From NCBI GenBank assembly GCA_945897395.1, contig CAMDFE010000013.1:1-12801 (forward strand): 12,801 nt of DNA, read 5' to 3'. Shown here in pieces: positions 1 through 6,642 of the stretch. Origin of the DNA: Chryseobacterium gleum (GTDB lineage: Bacteria > Bacteroidota > Bacteroidia > Flavobacteriales_D > Sanyastnellaceae). The position numbers were made by a program, and so were the translations under genes. The stretch's first letter is position 1. Each line of letters opens with the position of its first letter. The notes under the pieces were generated by a model, which worked only from the letters and a program-made list of their open reading frames with translations, was not told where the DNA came from and did no database searches.

Positions 1-75
1 TGATGGATCTGTGTAAAGTTGGGTGATTTCGGTGGGAGTTAAAGCGCGGTTGTAGATAGAAATGTCGTCGAGAAA
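1..75 (-). repeat. Direct repeat copy 2: C-terminal cap of LamG module
   Basis: This stretch encodes FLDDISIYNRALTPTEITQLYTD and is a near-copy of 667-735. Both contain the shared run ACAACCGCGCTTTAAC on the minus strand. The copies differ mostly at third codon positions. They bound the divergent lectin cores of the two modules. Confidence 0.75.
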
Positions 76-1401
76 TCCATTGTAATATTGCCCCCCAAAA
101 ACAGGATTCCCTCCAAATCGTAACAATTCACCTGATTGATTTAAATTTCCATTAATTAATATTTCATTTGACAAAATTCCATTGATAAAAGTTTTGCTCG
201 TAGTTCCATCTTGAACTACGGTTGCCATTTGCCAATTACCGTAGGGATAGGTAACGTTAGAATTAAATATAAACTCTCCTGTATTTGTGAATACGGCATT
301 TCGCAGCGACCCATTATTTTCAAGTTGAATTACCCATTGCCTACTTGGCGGCAATCCATCTTTTCCAATAATGTCAAATCTCGAAATTGGGGAGTTATTA
401 GTCTTCAACCAAAAATTAACAGTCCGTGTATTTTGCTCAAAGCTACTATTATCATTGACTGTAATAATATCATTCACCCCATCAAAGCTATAGGCACTAT
501 TCGCATTCCCAAAACGATCAGTCGTCAACGAAGCGCCATTCACGGTTCCATTGTTTCCATTTCCACTTTCGTCATTCGCATTTCCACAAAACGGCCAATA
601 GCCAACCAATCCGGGTTGAAGGTTTGTGGCGAGGGTTGGGCAAGGGGCTTCAACTAGACTTGTTTGATCGGTGTAGAGTTGAGTTATTTCTGCTGGGGTT
701 AAAGCGCGGTTGTAAATGGAGATGTCATCCAAAATCCCAACAAATGGCTGACACTCTCCTGAATTTCCAAATATTAAATCTGAATTTATTACATCTGTAA
801 TTGGTGAAGCCATTTCGGCTATGAAGACAGAATTCAGGAATAATTTCCAATTCCCCTCACTGTAAGTTCCTACAACATGATTCCATTGATTTGATTGAAT
901 TAAGATTCCAGAATTAATGAAACTATTTTCTCCTGGTGTTGAGCCACCCCATGCCAATCCATATGGTAAATAATTAGAACTGATTTGATAATGAAACGCA
1001 CCGCATTGGTTTCTTTTTCCGAGTACATGCCACAAATTAGAATCTGATGTCTTTCTTAGCCATACGGAGATTGTAATTCCTGTGTTTGATATATTCAGCA
1101 CACTTGAAGATCCTACATTGATGTTGCTTGAATTAAAACTATACGCACTATTGGCATTCCCGAAACGATCGGTTGTCAACGTCGCGCCATTCACCGTTCC
1201 GTTGTTTCCATTCCCACTTTCGTCGTTTGCATTTCCGTTGAAAGGCCAGTAACCGACTAAGCCGGAAGATGGGATTTGGGCTGATGCAACACTCCCTGCA
1301 AACAGGGTAAGAAAAGTTAAGAGAAGGTAAGAGAGGGGAAGACGAGAAAAAGGGGAAGAGAAGGTAAGAGAGGGGAAGAAAGAGGTGATGCGGTTTTTCA
1401 T
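1..1401 (-). CDS. Secreted LamG-domain (concanavalin A-like lectin) protein, 5' part; runs off the left edge
   Basis: The reading frame is open from the ATG at 1401 to the window edge, giving 467 codons with no stop, so the C-terminus is missing. Residues 1-41 form a long signal peptide: a basic and Ser/Pro/Phe-rich n-region, the hydrophobic stretch LSYLLLTFLTLFAGSV, and a likely cleavage at ASA|Q. Two similar modules follow, at about residues 47-245 and 264-465. Each opens with GLVGYWPF, then NGNANDESGNGNNGTVNGA (CGNANDES... in the second), then LTTDRFGNANSAYSF. Each closes with LDDISIYNRALTP.EITQLYTD. This layout is typical of LamG_3/concanavalin A-like modules in Bacteroidota surface proteins, usually carbohydrate- or adhesion-related. 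The ligand cannot be inferred. Many such proteins end in a T9SS sorting domain, which would lie outside this window. A TATATTTG promoter box lies 52 nt upstream. The frame and family are clear; the function is open. Confidence 0.9.
   Translation of the reverse strand, partial: MKNRITSFFPSLTFSSPFSRLPLSYLLLTFLTLFAGSVASAQIPSSGLVGYWPFNGNANDESGNGNNGTVNGATLTTDRFGNANSAYSFNSSNINVGSSSVLNISNTGITISVWLRKTSDSNLWHVLGKRNQCGAFHYQISSNYLPYGLAWGGSTPGENSFINSGILIQSNQWNHVVGTYSEGNWKLFLNSVFIAEMASPITDVINSDLIFGNSGECQPFVGILDDISIYNRALTPAEITQLYTDQTSLVEAPCPTLATNLQPGLVGYWPFCGNANDESGNGNNGTVNGASLTTDRFGNANSAYSFDGVNDIITVNDNSSFEQNTRTVNFWLKTNNSPISRFDIIGKDGLPPSRQWVIQLENNGSLRNAVFTNTGEFIFNSNVTYPYGNWQMATVVQDGTTSKTFINGILSNEILINGNLNQSGELLRFGGNPVFGGQYYNGFLDDISIYNRALTPTEITQLYTDPS
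485..612 (-). repeat. Direct repeat copy 2: N-terminal cap of LamG module
   Basis: About 128 bp encode GLVGYWPFCGNANDES and continue through DRFGNANSAYSF. The same run is encoded at 1136-1263, offset by 651 bp (217 codons). At protein level the caps differ at few positions (for example Cys versus Asn after WPF, and Ser versus Thr after NGA), whereas the cores that follow share little visible identity. Confidence 0.8.
667..735 (-). repeat. Direct repeat copy 1: C-terminal cap of LamG module
   Basis: Encodes ILDDISIYNRALTPAEITQLYTD, closing the first lectin-like module. It matches 1-75. A linker of about 18 residues (QTSLVEAPCPTLATNLQP) then leads into the second module. Confidence 0.75.
1136..1263 (-). 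repeat. Direct repeat copy 1: N-terminal cap of LamG module
   Basis: Encodes GLVGYWPFNGNANDES and continues through DRFGNANSAYSF, directly after the signal peptide. It is the partner of 485-612. Confidence 0.8.
1321..1379 (-). repeat. 22-bp direct repeat inside the signal-peptide coding region
   Basis: On the plus strand the 22-base run gagaaggtaagagagg+ggaaga occurs exactly at 1321-1342 and again at 1358-1379, 37 bp apart. Because 37 is not a multiple of three, the two copies are read in different frames of the LamG gene: one gives SLTFS, the other LSYLL, the core of the hydrophobic segment. Confidence 0.85.
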
Positions 1402-1453
1402 AGCAAAGGTTAAATTCAGTTTGGCTGAAATTCAGTTAAAATATAAGGTTGTT

Positions 1454-1461
1454 CAAATATA
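1454..1461 (-). promoter_or_regulatory. Bacteroidota -7 promoter box (TATATTTG) for the LamG gene
   Basis: On the minus strand this reads TATATTTG, a full match to TAnnTTTG, 52 nt before the ATG at 1401. No convincing TTTG was found at the -33 spacing. The expected leader is about 45-50 nt and contains a small TTCAG/CTGAA hairpin (1415-1429). Confidence 0.5.
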
Positions 1462-1518
1462 ATGTGCTAATGGTTAGACGGGTTGATTAAATTAACATTA
1501 AATCATCTGCGGAGTTGC

Positions 1519-1636
1519 GAGGGCAACTTGCGTTGCGAGGGCGAAATGCTTCGCGAGGGTCCTTCGGACGAGGGCAACTGGCGCTGCGAGGGTGAATTCT
1601 TCACGAAGGTCTAAAGACGAGGGTTTAACAACGAAG
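1519..1636. repeat. Tandem array of mini-hairpins separated by GAGG
   Basis: Read on the plus strand, a 4-base separator GAGG (GAAG at 1605-1608 and 1633-1636) alternates with short self-complementary units of differing sequence. The units are GCAAC-TTGC-GTTGC (1523-1536), GCGAA-ATGC-TTCGC (1541-1554), GTCC-TTC-GGAC (1559-1569), GCAAC-TGGC-GCTGC with one A.C mismatch (1574-1587), GTGAA-TTC-TTCAC (1592-1604), GTCT-AA-AGAC (1609-1618) and the weaker GTT-TAAC-AAC (1623-1632). Every unit begins with G and ends with C. Pairing is kept while the stem sequence changes. The array lies downstream of ddl and upstream of the LamG gene promoter. It has no open frame of note. I do not recognise it as a named repeat family. 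Confidence 0.8.
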
Positions 1637-1671
1637 TTCCAATTATGAAATAGGTATTACGAAGTAGGAAT
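1637..1671. other. Non-coding remainder between hairpin array and ddl terminator
   Basis: AT-rich spacer. Possible decayed array units are TTC-CAATTAT-GAA (1637-1649) and TAC-GAA-GTA (1658-1666), each with only 3-bp arms. Nothing else is visible. The rest of the gap (1462-1518) is AT-rich upstream sequence of the LamG gene with no gene. Confidence 0.3.
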
Positions 1672-1686
1672 AAAACCAGAGGTTTT
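1672..1686 (-). terminator. Terminator-like hairpin after ddl
   Basis: A perfect 6-bp stem AAAACC/GGTTTT with a 3-nt loop starts 4 nt after the ddl stop codon. On the minus strand the right arm runs into TTTTATT, giving a short U-rich tail. The GC content is low, so this is a weak intrinsic terminator at best. It could also be the last member of the neighbouring hairpin array. Confidence 0.4.
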
Positions 1687-1690
1687 CCAA

Positions 1691-2656
1691 TTACACGCAG
1701 TGTTCCAACACCGTGCTTATCAACTCCATCTTACTCATCCCTATCACCGCCGCTTGCTGAGGAATAATAGACGCCGCACTGAAGCCCGGAACGGTGTTCA
1801 CTTCAATCACAGAAGGTTCTTCGTCGGGTAACAAGAAGTCTACGCGAATCATTCCACCGCAATTCAAATCGGTGTAAATACGCGCAGCTAATTCCTGAAC
1901 ACGCGCATAGTGGAACTCACTAATTGGAGCTGGAGTAATCTCCTTGCTCTTCCCTTCGTACTTCGCTTGAAAATCGAAGAATTCAGTCTCACTCACAATC
2001 TCTGTAACAGGCAAGGCCGTTGGCTTTCCATTCATGACAATCACCCCACAAGTGACTTCCCTTCCAGATATAAATTCTTCCACAATAATGTCCTCGTCTT
2101 CATTTCTTGCGCGAGAAATGGCCTCCATAATTCCACCTTCTTCATTGACACGTGAAGTGCCTATTGAACTTCCACCACAATTCGGTTTTACGAAACATGG
2201 CAATCCCACTTTTGCAACCACTTCTTCAGCCGTAATGCTCTCTTCTTTTCGAACAACTATCGATCGCGCAACGCGATAACCCATGGCACCTAATGTGCGT
2301 GTTGTAGCTTTCTTGTTGAACGTTAACGCCATATTCAAAACGTCGCCAGTTGTGTACTTCATTCCAATGGTATCGAAATACCCTTGCAGCAATCCGTTCT
2401 CTCCTGGAGTACCATGAACAATCATGAACACCCCGTCGAATGCGATTTTTATTCCATCAACAACTATCGAAAAATCGTTGCGATCAACTGCAACTTCCGC
2501 TTCATTCACCAACGCATACCAACGCTTTTCTTCAATCACAATCTGAGTGGGCTCAAACTTCGAACGATCTATATTCTCCATCACCATCTTTGCACTGCGC
2601 ATAGAAACGACCGACTCGCCACTGTACCCGCCACAGACCACTGCAATATTTTTCAT
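1691..2656 (-). CDS. ddl: D-alanine--D-alanine ligase
   Basis: 321 aa, the usual length for this ATP-grasp enzyme. It joins two D-alanines in the cytoplasm to make the dipeptide at the end of the peptidoglycan stem. The N-terminal signature GGYSGE (residues 9-14, with the conserved Glu) is followed by HGTPGENGLLQG (81-92). VKPNCGGSSIG (156-166) supplies the ATP-grasp lysine and the Ser loop. EEFISGREVTCGV (193-205) and FDFQAKY (227-233) come next. R271, D273, E285 and N287 in RVDF...EVNTVPG match the metal- and substrate-binding residues of the family. The ATG is supported by the signature starting nine residues in. A promoter-like CATCTTTG lies 15 nt upstream. The gene is divergent from the peptidase gene at 2713. 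No other cell wall gene is adjacent. Confidence 0.95.
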   Translation of the reverse strand: MKNIAVVCGGYSGESVVSMRSAKMVMENIDRSKFEPTQIVIEEKRWYALVNEAEVAVDRNDFSIVVDGIKIAFDGVFMIVHGTPGENGLLQGYFDTIGMKYTTGDVLNMALTFNKKATTRTLGAMGYRVARSIVVRKEESITAEEVVAKVGLPCFVKPNCGGSSIGTSRVNEEGGIMEAISRARNEDEDIIVEEFISGREVTCGVIVMNGKPTALPVTEIVSETEFFDFQAKYEGKSKEITPAPISEFHYARVQELAARIYTDLNCGGMIRVDFLLPDEEPSVIEVNTVPGFSAASIIPQQAAVIGMSKMELISTVLEHCV

Positions 2657-2671
2657 TCGTTTTTGTTTTTA

Positions 2672-2701
2672 CAAAGATGACAATCTCCTTAACTTTCCAA
2701 A
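2672..2701 (-). promoter_or_regulatory. ddl promoter: -33 TTTG and -7 CATCTTTG
   Basis: On the minus strand TTTG (2698-2701) is followed after 18 nt by CATCTTTG (2672-2679), a one-base variant of TAnnTTTG. The start of ddl is 15 nt further on, so the expected leader is very short. The element overlaps the 5' end of the divergent peptidase transcript. Confidence 0.55.
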
Positions 2702-2712
2702 AATTATTTGTC

Positions 2713-3777
2713 GTGAAAAAATCAATTCTTTTTGCTTTCGTAGTAATAGCAACCTCTTTCACTGCTTCTGCTCAACAATTCAGCGTCGTGAAAGACAATG
2801 CGCACGGTAGCGTTGAAAACCAATGTCAGACCAGCACTTGCTGGAGCTTCGCTACTACTTCATTCATCGAATCAGAAATTATTCGCAAAGGATACAAAGC
2901 TGTTGACCTTTCAGAAATGTACAACGTACGCTTGACCTATCCGAAAAAAGCAGAGAGCTACGTGCGTTTTCAAGGCAAACAACAATTCGGTCCAGGCGGA
3001 TTAAGTCACGACGTGCTTGCTATTATTGAAGAATTCGGAATTGTTCCGGAAGAAGTGTATTCAGGATTTGTAAACGGCGCAACAACCTACGATCACGACG
3101 CCATAGACGAAAAACTTTTAGCCGTAGTTAACGACGCTGTGAATTCTCCAACCGGCGGATACCAGAAAAATGTAAATGGAATTTTAGACGATGAGATAGG
3201 AGTCGTTCCCACTGAATTCAAATACAATGGAGCCTCATACACCCCCGCTTCTTTTCGCGACGCTATGAAGATCAATGCAAAAGAATATGTCTGCTTAACT
3301 TCGTTCACCCATCATCCTTTCTATTCTTCTTTCGTGTTGGAAGTTCCGGACAACTGGGCGAAGAGAGCGTATTACAACCTTCCGCTCGACGAATTTCAAC
3401 GTGTTGCAGATTTCGCTTTAAGCAAAGGATTCACTGTTGCTTGGGACGCAGACGTTAGTGAAAAAACATTTGATGCGAGAAAGGGATTCGCTTTTGTTGA
3501 ATCGTTTCAAAACGAACCTAAGATTGATCAAGTAAAAAGACAAGAGGCATTCGATAGCTTCGAGACAACAGACGATCACCTCATGCACATTACAGGAACG
3601 GCGAAAGACGATAAGGGAAATTCATACTACTTAGTGAAAAACTCTTGGGGAACTGAAGGTCTCGCCAATGGCGGGTTTCAATACATTTCTGTTCCTTACT
3701 TCCGTTACAAAACGATTTGCATGATTGTTCACAAAGACGCTCTTCCGAAAGAAATTGAAGTGAAATTGGGAATGTAA
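2713..3777 (+). CDS. Secreted C1-family (papain-like, aminopeptidase C/bleomycin hydrolase type) cysteine peptidase
   Basis: A GTG start at 2713 gives 354 aa beginning with the signal peptide VKKSILFAFVVIATSFTASA|QQ. An in-frame ATG at 2677 would add 12 residues and start only 20 nt from the divergent ddl. I prefer the GTG because it yields a compact basic n-region and leaves room for a promoter. A one-base variant of the -7 box, TAACTTTC, lies at 2690-2697. Numbered from the GTG, the catalytic set is all present: oxyanion Gln37 and Cys43 in NQCQTSTCWSF, His289 in DDHLMHITG, and Asn310 in VKNSWG. The HLM.ITG and VKNSWG spacing fits the PepC branch rather than classical papain. At about 355 aa it is shorter than cytoplasmic PepC (about 440-450). 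It is probably periplasmic or outer-membrane associated. Its substrates are unknown. Confidence 0.88.
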   Translation: MKKSILFAFVVIATSFTASAQQFSVVKDNAHGSVENQCQTSTCWSFATTSFIESEIIRKGYKAVDLSEMYNVRLTYPKKAESYVRFQGKQQFGPGGLSHDVLAIIEEFGIVPEEVYSGFVNGATTYDHDAIDEKLLAVVNDAVNSPTGGYQKNVNGILDDEIGVVPTEFKYNGASYTPASFRDAMKINAKEYVCLTSFTHHPFYSSFVLEVPDNWAKRAYYNLPLDEFQRVADFALSKGFTVAWDADVSEKTFDARKGFAFVESFQNEPKIDQVKRQEAFDSFETTDDHLMHITGTAKDDKGNSYYLVKNSWGTEGLANGGFQYISVPYFRYKTICMIVHKDALPKEIEVKLGM

Positions 3778-3778
3778 T

Positions 3779-4357
3779 TTACTTCTTAGGTCCTAACGGG
3801 ACAAGTATTCCTCCACGAATGACGAGCGGTCCATAAGGTGACCGCTCTTCTTCTGTAAAGTCGTACATGATTTGGAAATAGGTACCCAATCCGTGTCCAA
3901 TACCTTGCGATATTCCTCCGCCGGCTAAAACCAAAGGAAAGGTTTCTCTTTGTGTTCCTCCAAAAGAATAAGTAGGTGCATTCACTTGATTAATCTCGGC
4001 ACATGCAAACAATCCATTGAACAACCCAAAGCGCGCCCAAGCAATGCCGGCGTATATCTGCTCTTCGTAAAGACGTGTTTTGTAATACGTAAAATTGAAG
4101 CCAACGCCAGCTGAAAGCCTCTCGGTAACTCTGTATCCAACAAGTGGTGTTAAAGCCCCATAGAACATGCCTGATCCATTCGAAGAACTTAATCCAAGGC
4201 CTAGCGACCCGCCCACAACCGTGCGCTCTCTATGCGTTAAGTCGTTTAGACTCTGTTTCGATTTATCATTCGAAGGAAGTGAGTTCACGTAGTCCTCTGG
4301 CTGAGCAATACCATTCAACCCGAACAACAAAAAAGCGCCTAATAAAAACGCTTTCAT
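3779..4357 (-). CDS. Small exported protein, probable outer-membrane beta-barrel
   Basis: 192 aa from the ATG at 4357, whose A is also the last base of the upstream gene's TAA stop (TAATG). The frame is open a further 14 codons upstream, but the start chosen here gives a proper signal peptide, MKAFLLGAFLLFGLNGIA|Q. The mature part has alternating polar/hydrophobic, Gly- and aromatic-rich stretches (GGSLGLGLSSSNGSGMFYG, LSAGVGFNFTYYKTR, YFQIMYDFTEEERS, IRGGILVPLG), as in small outer-membrane barrels. I recognise no named family. Reinitiation after the propeller gene suggests the two products are made together. The stop lies 1 bp from the stop of the convergent peptidase gene, so there is no space for a separate terminator. 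Confidence 0.75.
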   Translation of the reverse strand: MKAFLLGAFLLFGLNGIAQPEDYVNSLPSNDKSKQSLNDLTHRERTVVGGSLGLGLSSSNGSGMFYGALTPLVGYRVTERLSAGVGFNFTYYKTRLYEEQIYAGIAWARFGLFNGLFACAEINQVNAPTYSFGGTQRETFPLVLAGGGISQGIGHGLGTYFQIMYDFTEEERSPYGPLVIRGGILVPLGPKK

Positions 4358-5427
4358 TAACGAATAAATGAAACTACCGAAAGATGCGTTCCAGCCCATA
4401 CTTGAACGAAATAAATTCCGCTTTCAGAAGGAAGTTCAGTTAAAACCACTTGATTGTTTCCTTGTGGAAACGTTCTGTTAATGACCTCATTCACCAATCT
4501 TCCATTCACATCAAATAAACGAATGTTTACATCAACAGCCTGAGGCAAATCGAATCCAACAGTGAACATGTCTTTTACTTCCGTTGGATATCCGTAAGCT
4601 TCAAATTCAGAAGTATTTCCTTCAACAACAAACGATGGATTGAACCCTACAAATTTCACCACGTTGTTGCCTGTACATGGAATTGCAAGCGTGTCAATTT
4701 CTTCCGCATAACAAATATCAGCTGCGCTTGAAACTCCGCCCGTAACGGTCACGGTAGACGTTGTGGTGAAGTCGTTTGAAAACTTGGTAATCGCATTCGG
4801 ACTCCAAGAACTCACATAATAATTTCCGTATGAATCGTGATCAACACCGTCGCAATTGCCGAGGTTAGTTGTCGTGATGACAGATAGCGTATACGTTGAA
4901 AGATCTATCGCTTTAATGGAAGCGTTAGCGCCCCAACTCACCATAACCAGTCTGTTGTTTGCTGCATCGTAAGTCAATCCGTTTGGAGTGCTCGTAGTAT
5001 TCGCAACAACAATTGAACTTGAAGGGGCGGCAAGATTTGCAACATTCACTTCATGAATTTTCTTCGCCGAAAAGTCAGACACCCACAATTTGTCGGTCCC
5101 GTTGCTTGCCATTCCATTTAAAAACGTGGTGCCCGAAAGAGTAATGGTCATAACCTGCGCGCCAGTGGTCACATCGTAACCCTTCACTGCGCTTCCTACA
5201 ATAGAAAATAAAACGCCGTTCATCACTTCCATTCCGTAGTTCGATTTAGCCACACCCAATGTGCCCTGTGGAACAGCATCGCTATTCATACGCACGACGT
5301 TGTTCCCATTTCCAACTAAAAAAATCTGATTGGTCGGGTCGTACTCAACGCCTTCAATAGAAGTTAACGATTGTGCCTGTGATAGACTAGCGCTTAGGGC
5401 TAAAACAAAAAATAGAATTTTTTTCAT
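4357..5427 (-). CDS. Secreted beta-propeller (SMP-30/NHL-like) protein with T9SS type A sorting domain
   Basis: 356 aa. The signal peptide is MKKILFFVLALSASLSQA|Q. Residues of about 20-270 contain repeated short blades of the form 'G(L/V)xYDxxNNxLxV', for example GVEYDPTNQIFLVGNG, NGLTYDAANNRLVMVSWG and DGVDHDSYGNYYVSSWS, as in gluconolactonase/NHL propellers. No metal-site pattern sufficient to claim lactonase activity is evident. The last 78 or so residues match the T9SS C-terminal domain: YPTEVKDMF, VNIRLFDVNGRLVNEV, then GIYFVQVW and the end VVSFIR. It would be exported by Sec, passed through T9SS and anchored or released at the cell surface. The domain architecture is confident; the substrate is unknown. 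The downstream barrel gene is coupled through TAATG. Confidence 0.88.
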   Translation of the reverse strand: MKKILFFVLALSASLSQAQSLTSIEGVEYDPTNQIFLVGNGNNVVRMNSDAVPQGTLGVAKSNYGMEVMNGVLFSIVGSAVKGYDVTTGAQVMTITLSGTTFLNGMASNGTDKLWVSDFSAKKIHEVNVANLAAPSSSIVVANTTSTPNGLTYDAANNRLVMVSWGANASIKAIDLSTYTLSVITTTNLGNCDGVDHDSYGNYYVSSWSPNAITKFSNDFTTTSTVTVTGGVSSAADICYAEEIDTLAIPCTGNNVVKFVGFNPSFVVEGNTSEFEAYGYPTEVKDMFTVGFDLPQAVDVNIRLFDVNGRLVNEVINRTFPQGNNQVVLTELPSESGIYFVQVWAGTHLSVVSFIR

Positions 5428-5449
5428 GTTGAAGTTTATATGATCGGCA

Positions 5450-5465
5450 ATTTACACATGTAAAT
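5450..5465. promoter_or_regulatory. Inverted repeat ATTTAC-N4-GTAAAT between divergent genes
   Basis: Perfect 6-bp arms with a 4-bp centre (ACAT) lie between the propeller gene start (5427) and purK (5499), covering the -33 region of the purK promoter. The position suits an operator for either gene. No regulator is identified, and a 6-bp palindrome can arise by chance in AT-rich DNA. Confidence 0.3.
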
Positions 5466-5486
5466 CTATATCCGCGAAAGAAATTC

Positions 5487-5494
5487 TATCTTTG
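5487..5494 (+). promoter_or_regulatory. Bacteroidota -7 promoter box (TATCTTTG) for purK, leaderless arrangement
   Basis: Full match to TAnnTTTG ending only 4 nt before the purK ATG at 5499. With the usual distance from this box to +1, transcription would start at or within a base or two of the start codon. No -33 TTTG is seen. Confidence 0.6.
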
Positions 5495-5498
5495 AAAA

Positions 5499-6641
5499 AT
5501 GAATCATCAAGTAGATCTTACAACCAAACTTGGAATTTTAGGTGGCGGACAGCTCGGCAGAATGCTCATTCAAGAAGCTGTTAACTTCAACATTCACATT
5601 TCTGTATTAGACCCTTCGGTTAATGCGCCTTGCGCTGCACTAGCCAATTCTTTCGTAGTTGGGAATTTCAACGACTACCAAACGGTGCTCGATTTCGGAA
5701 AAACTGTTGATGTACTTACCATTGAAATTGAACACGTCAACATTGAAGCTCTTGAAGAACTAGAGCGTCTTGGGAAGAAAGTATTTCCTACACCACAGGC
5801 CCTTCGTACCATACAAGACAAAGGACTTCAAAAACAATTTTATAAAGCAAACAACATTCCCACCGCTCCTTTCCATTTAATCGATAACGCAGAAGATGCG
5901 TTGTTGTTTAAAGAAAAAGGACCGTTCATGCAGAAGCTTCGCAAAGGCGGATACGACGGGAAAGGCGTAACTCCTCTTCGCACAGAAGCAGAGTTTAACG
6001 CCGCGTTCGATGCCCCCAGCGTGTTGGAAGAATTCGTTCCTTTCGTGAAAGAACTTGCAGTGATTGTTGCTCGAAATGAAAGCGGAGAACTGACTACTTT
6101 TCCTTTGGTTGAAATGGAATTCAATCCGGAAGCGAACTTAGTAGAATTCATTTTCTCTCCAGCTAACGTGAACGTTGAAATTGAAAACAACGCGAAAAAA
6201 ATAGCAACAGACATCGCCAACAAGCTAGAGCACATTGGTTTATTAGCCATTGAATTATTCCTTACCGAAGACGGAAATTTATTGGTGAATGAAATCGCTC
6301 CTCGTCCGCACAACAGCGGTCACCACACCATTGAAGCCTGCTTCGTTTCGCAATACGGCATGCACCTTCGAGCCATCTTGAATATGCCTTTAGGCAGCAC
6401 AGGACTTCGCACTCCGGCTGTCATGATTAACCTCTTGGGTGAAAAAGGATTCGAGGGAAAAGCGCGTTACGAAAACATAGAAGAAGTGCTTCACACCGAA
6501 GGTGCATACATTCATTTATACGGGAAGGAAGACACCAAGCCCTTCCGAAAAATGGGACACATTACGGTGTGCAACTCGAATCTCGAAGAGGCGAAGGATA
6601 TTGCCAGACGGTTCTTGAAAGAGGTAAAGGTTGTATCCTAG
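5499..6641 (+). CDS. purK: N5-carboxyaminoimidazole ribonucleotide synthase (PurK)
   Basis: 380 aa, normal for the family. It is a cytoplasmic ATP-grasp enzyme that carboxylates AIR to N5-CAIR with ATP and bicarbonate, in the purine pathway before PurE. Visible signatures are the nucleotide-fold start LGILGGGQLGRMLIQEA (residues 11-27), the ATP-binding loop MQKLRKGGYDGKGV (144-157), and EEFVPFVKELAVIVAR (177-192). The metal- and substrate-binding end is IELFLTEDGNLLVNEIAPRP followed by HNSGHHTIEA (251-280). The ATG is fixed by the GGGQLG motif lying 14 residues in, as usual, and by the promoter box directly in front of it. purE is not in this window. The gene converges on ispG across a repeat-filled 115-bp gap. 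Confidence 0.96.
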   Translation: MNHQVDLTTKLGILGGGQLGRMLIQEAVNFNIHISVLDPSVNAPCAALANSFVVGNFNDYQTVLDFGKTVDVLTIEIEHVNIEALEELERLGKKVFPTPQALRTIQDKGLQKQFYKANNIPTAPFHLIDNAEDALLFKEKGPFMQKLRKGGYDGKGVTPLRTEAEFNAAFDAPSVLEEFVPFVKELAVIVARNESGELTTFPLVEMEFNPEANLVEFIFSPANVNVEIENNAKKIATDIANKLEHIGLLAIELFLTEDGNLLVNEIAPRPHNSGHHTIEACFVSQYGMHLRAILNMPLGSTGLRTPAVMINLLGEKGFEGKARYENIEEVLHTEGAYIHLYGKEDTKPFRKMGHITVCNSNLEEAKDIARRFLKEVKVVS

Positions 6642-6642
6642 A

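Noticed and set aside
211..657. Plus-strand open frame of 148 codons
   Set aside because: It lies antisense to the clearly coding LamG modules, has no domain signature and its translation looks like shadow sequence.
1415..1429. TTCAG/CTGAA hairpin in the LamG leader
   Set aside because: Only 5 bp with a 5-nt loop in AT-rich leader sequence; too weak to call a riboswitch or regulator site.
1519..1636. Possible CRISPR array
   Set aside because: The constant part is only 4-5 bp and the variable parts are 10-14 bp palindromes. CRISPR repeats are 23-47 bp with non-palindromic spacers of about 30 bp, and no cas gene is present.
2553..2762. Minus-strand 69-codon frame over the ddl start
   Set aside because: It overlaps ddl in another frame and covers the divergent promoter region; no recognisable protein.
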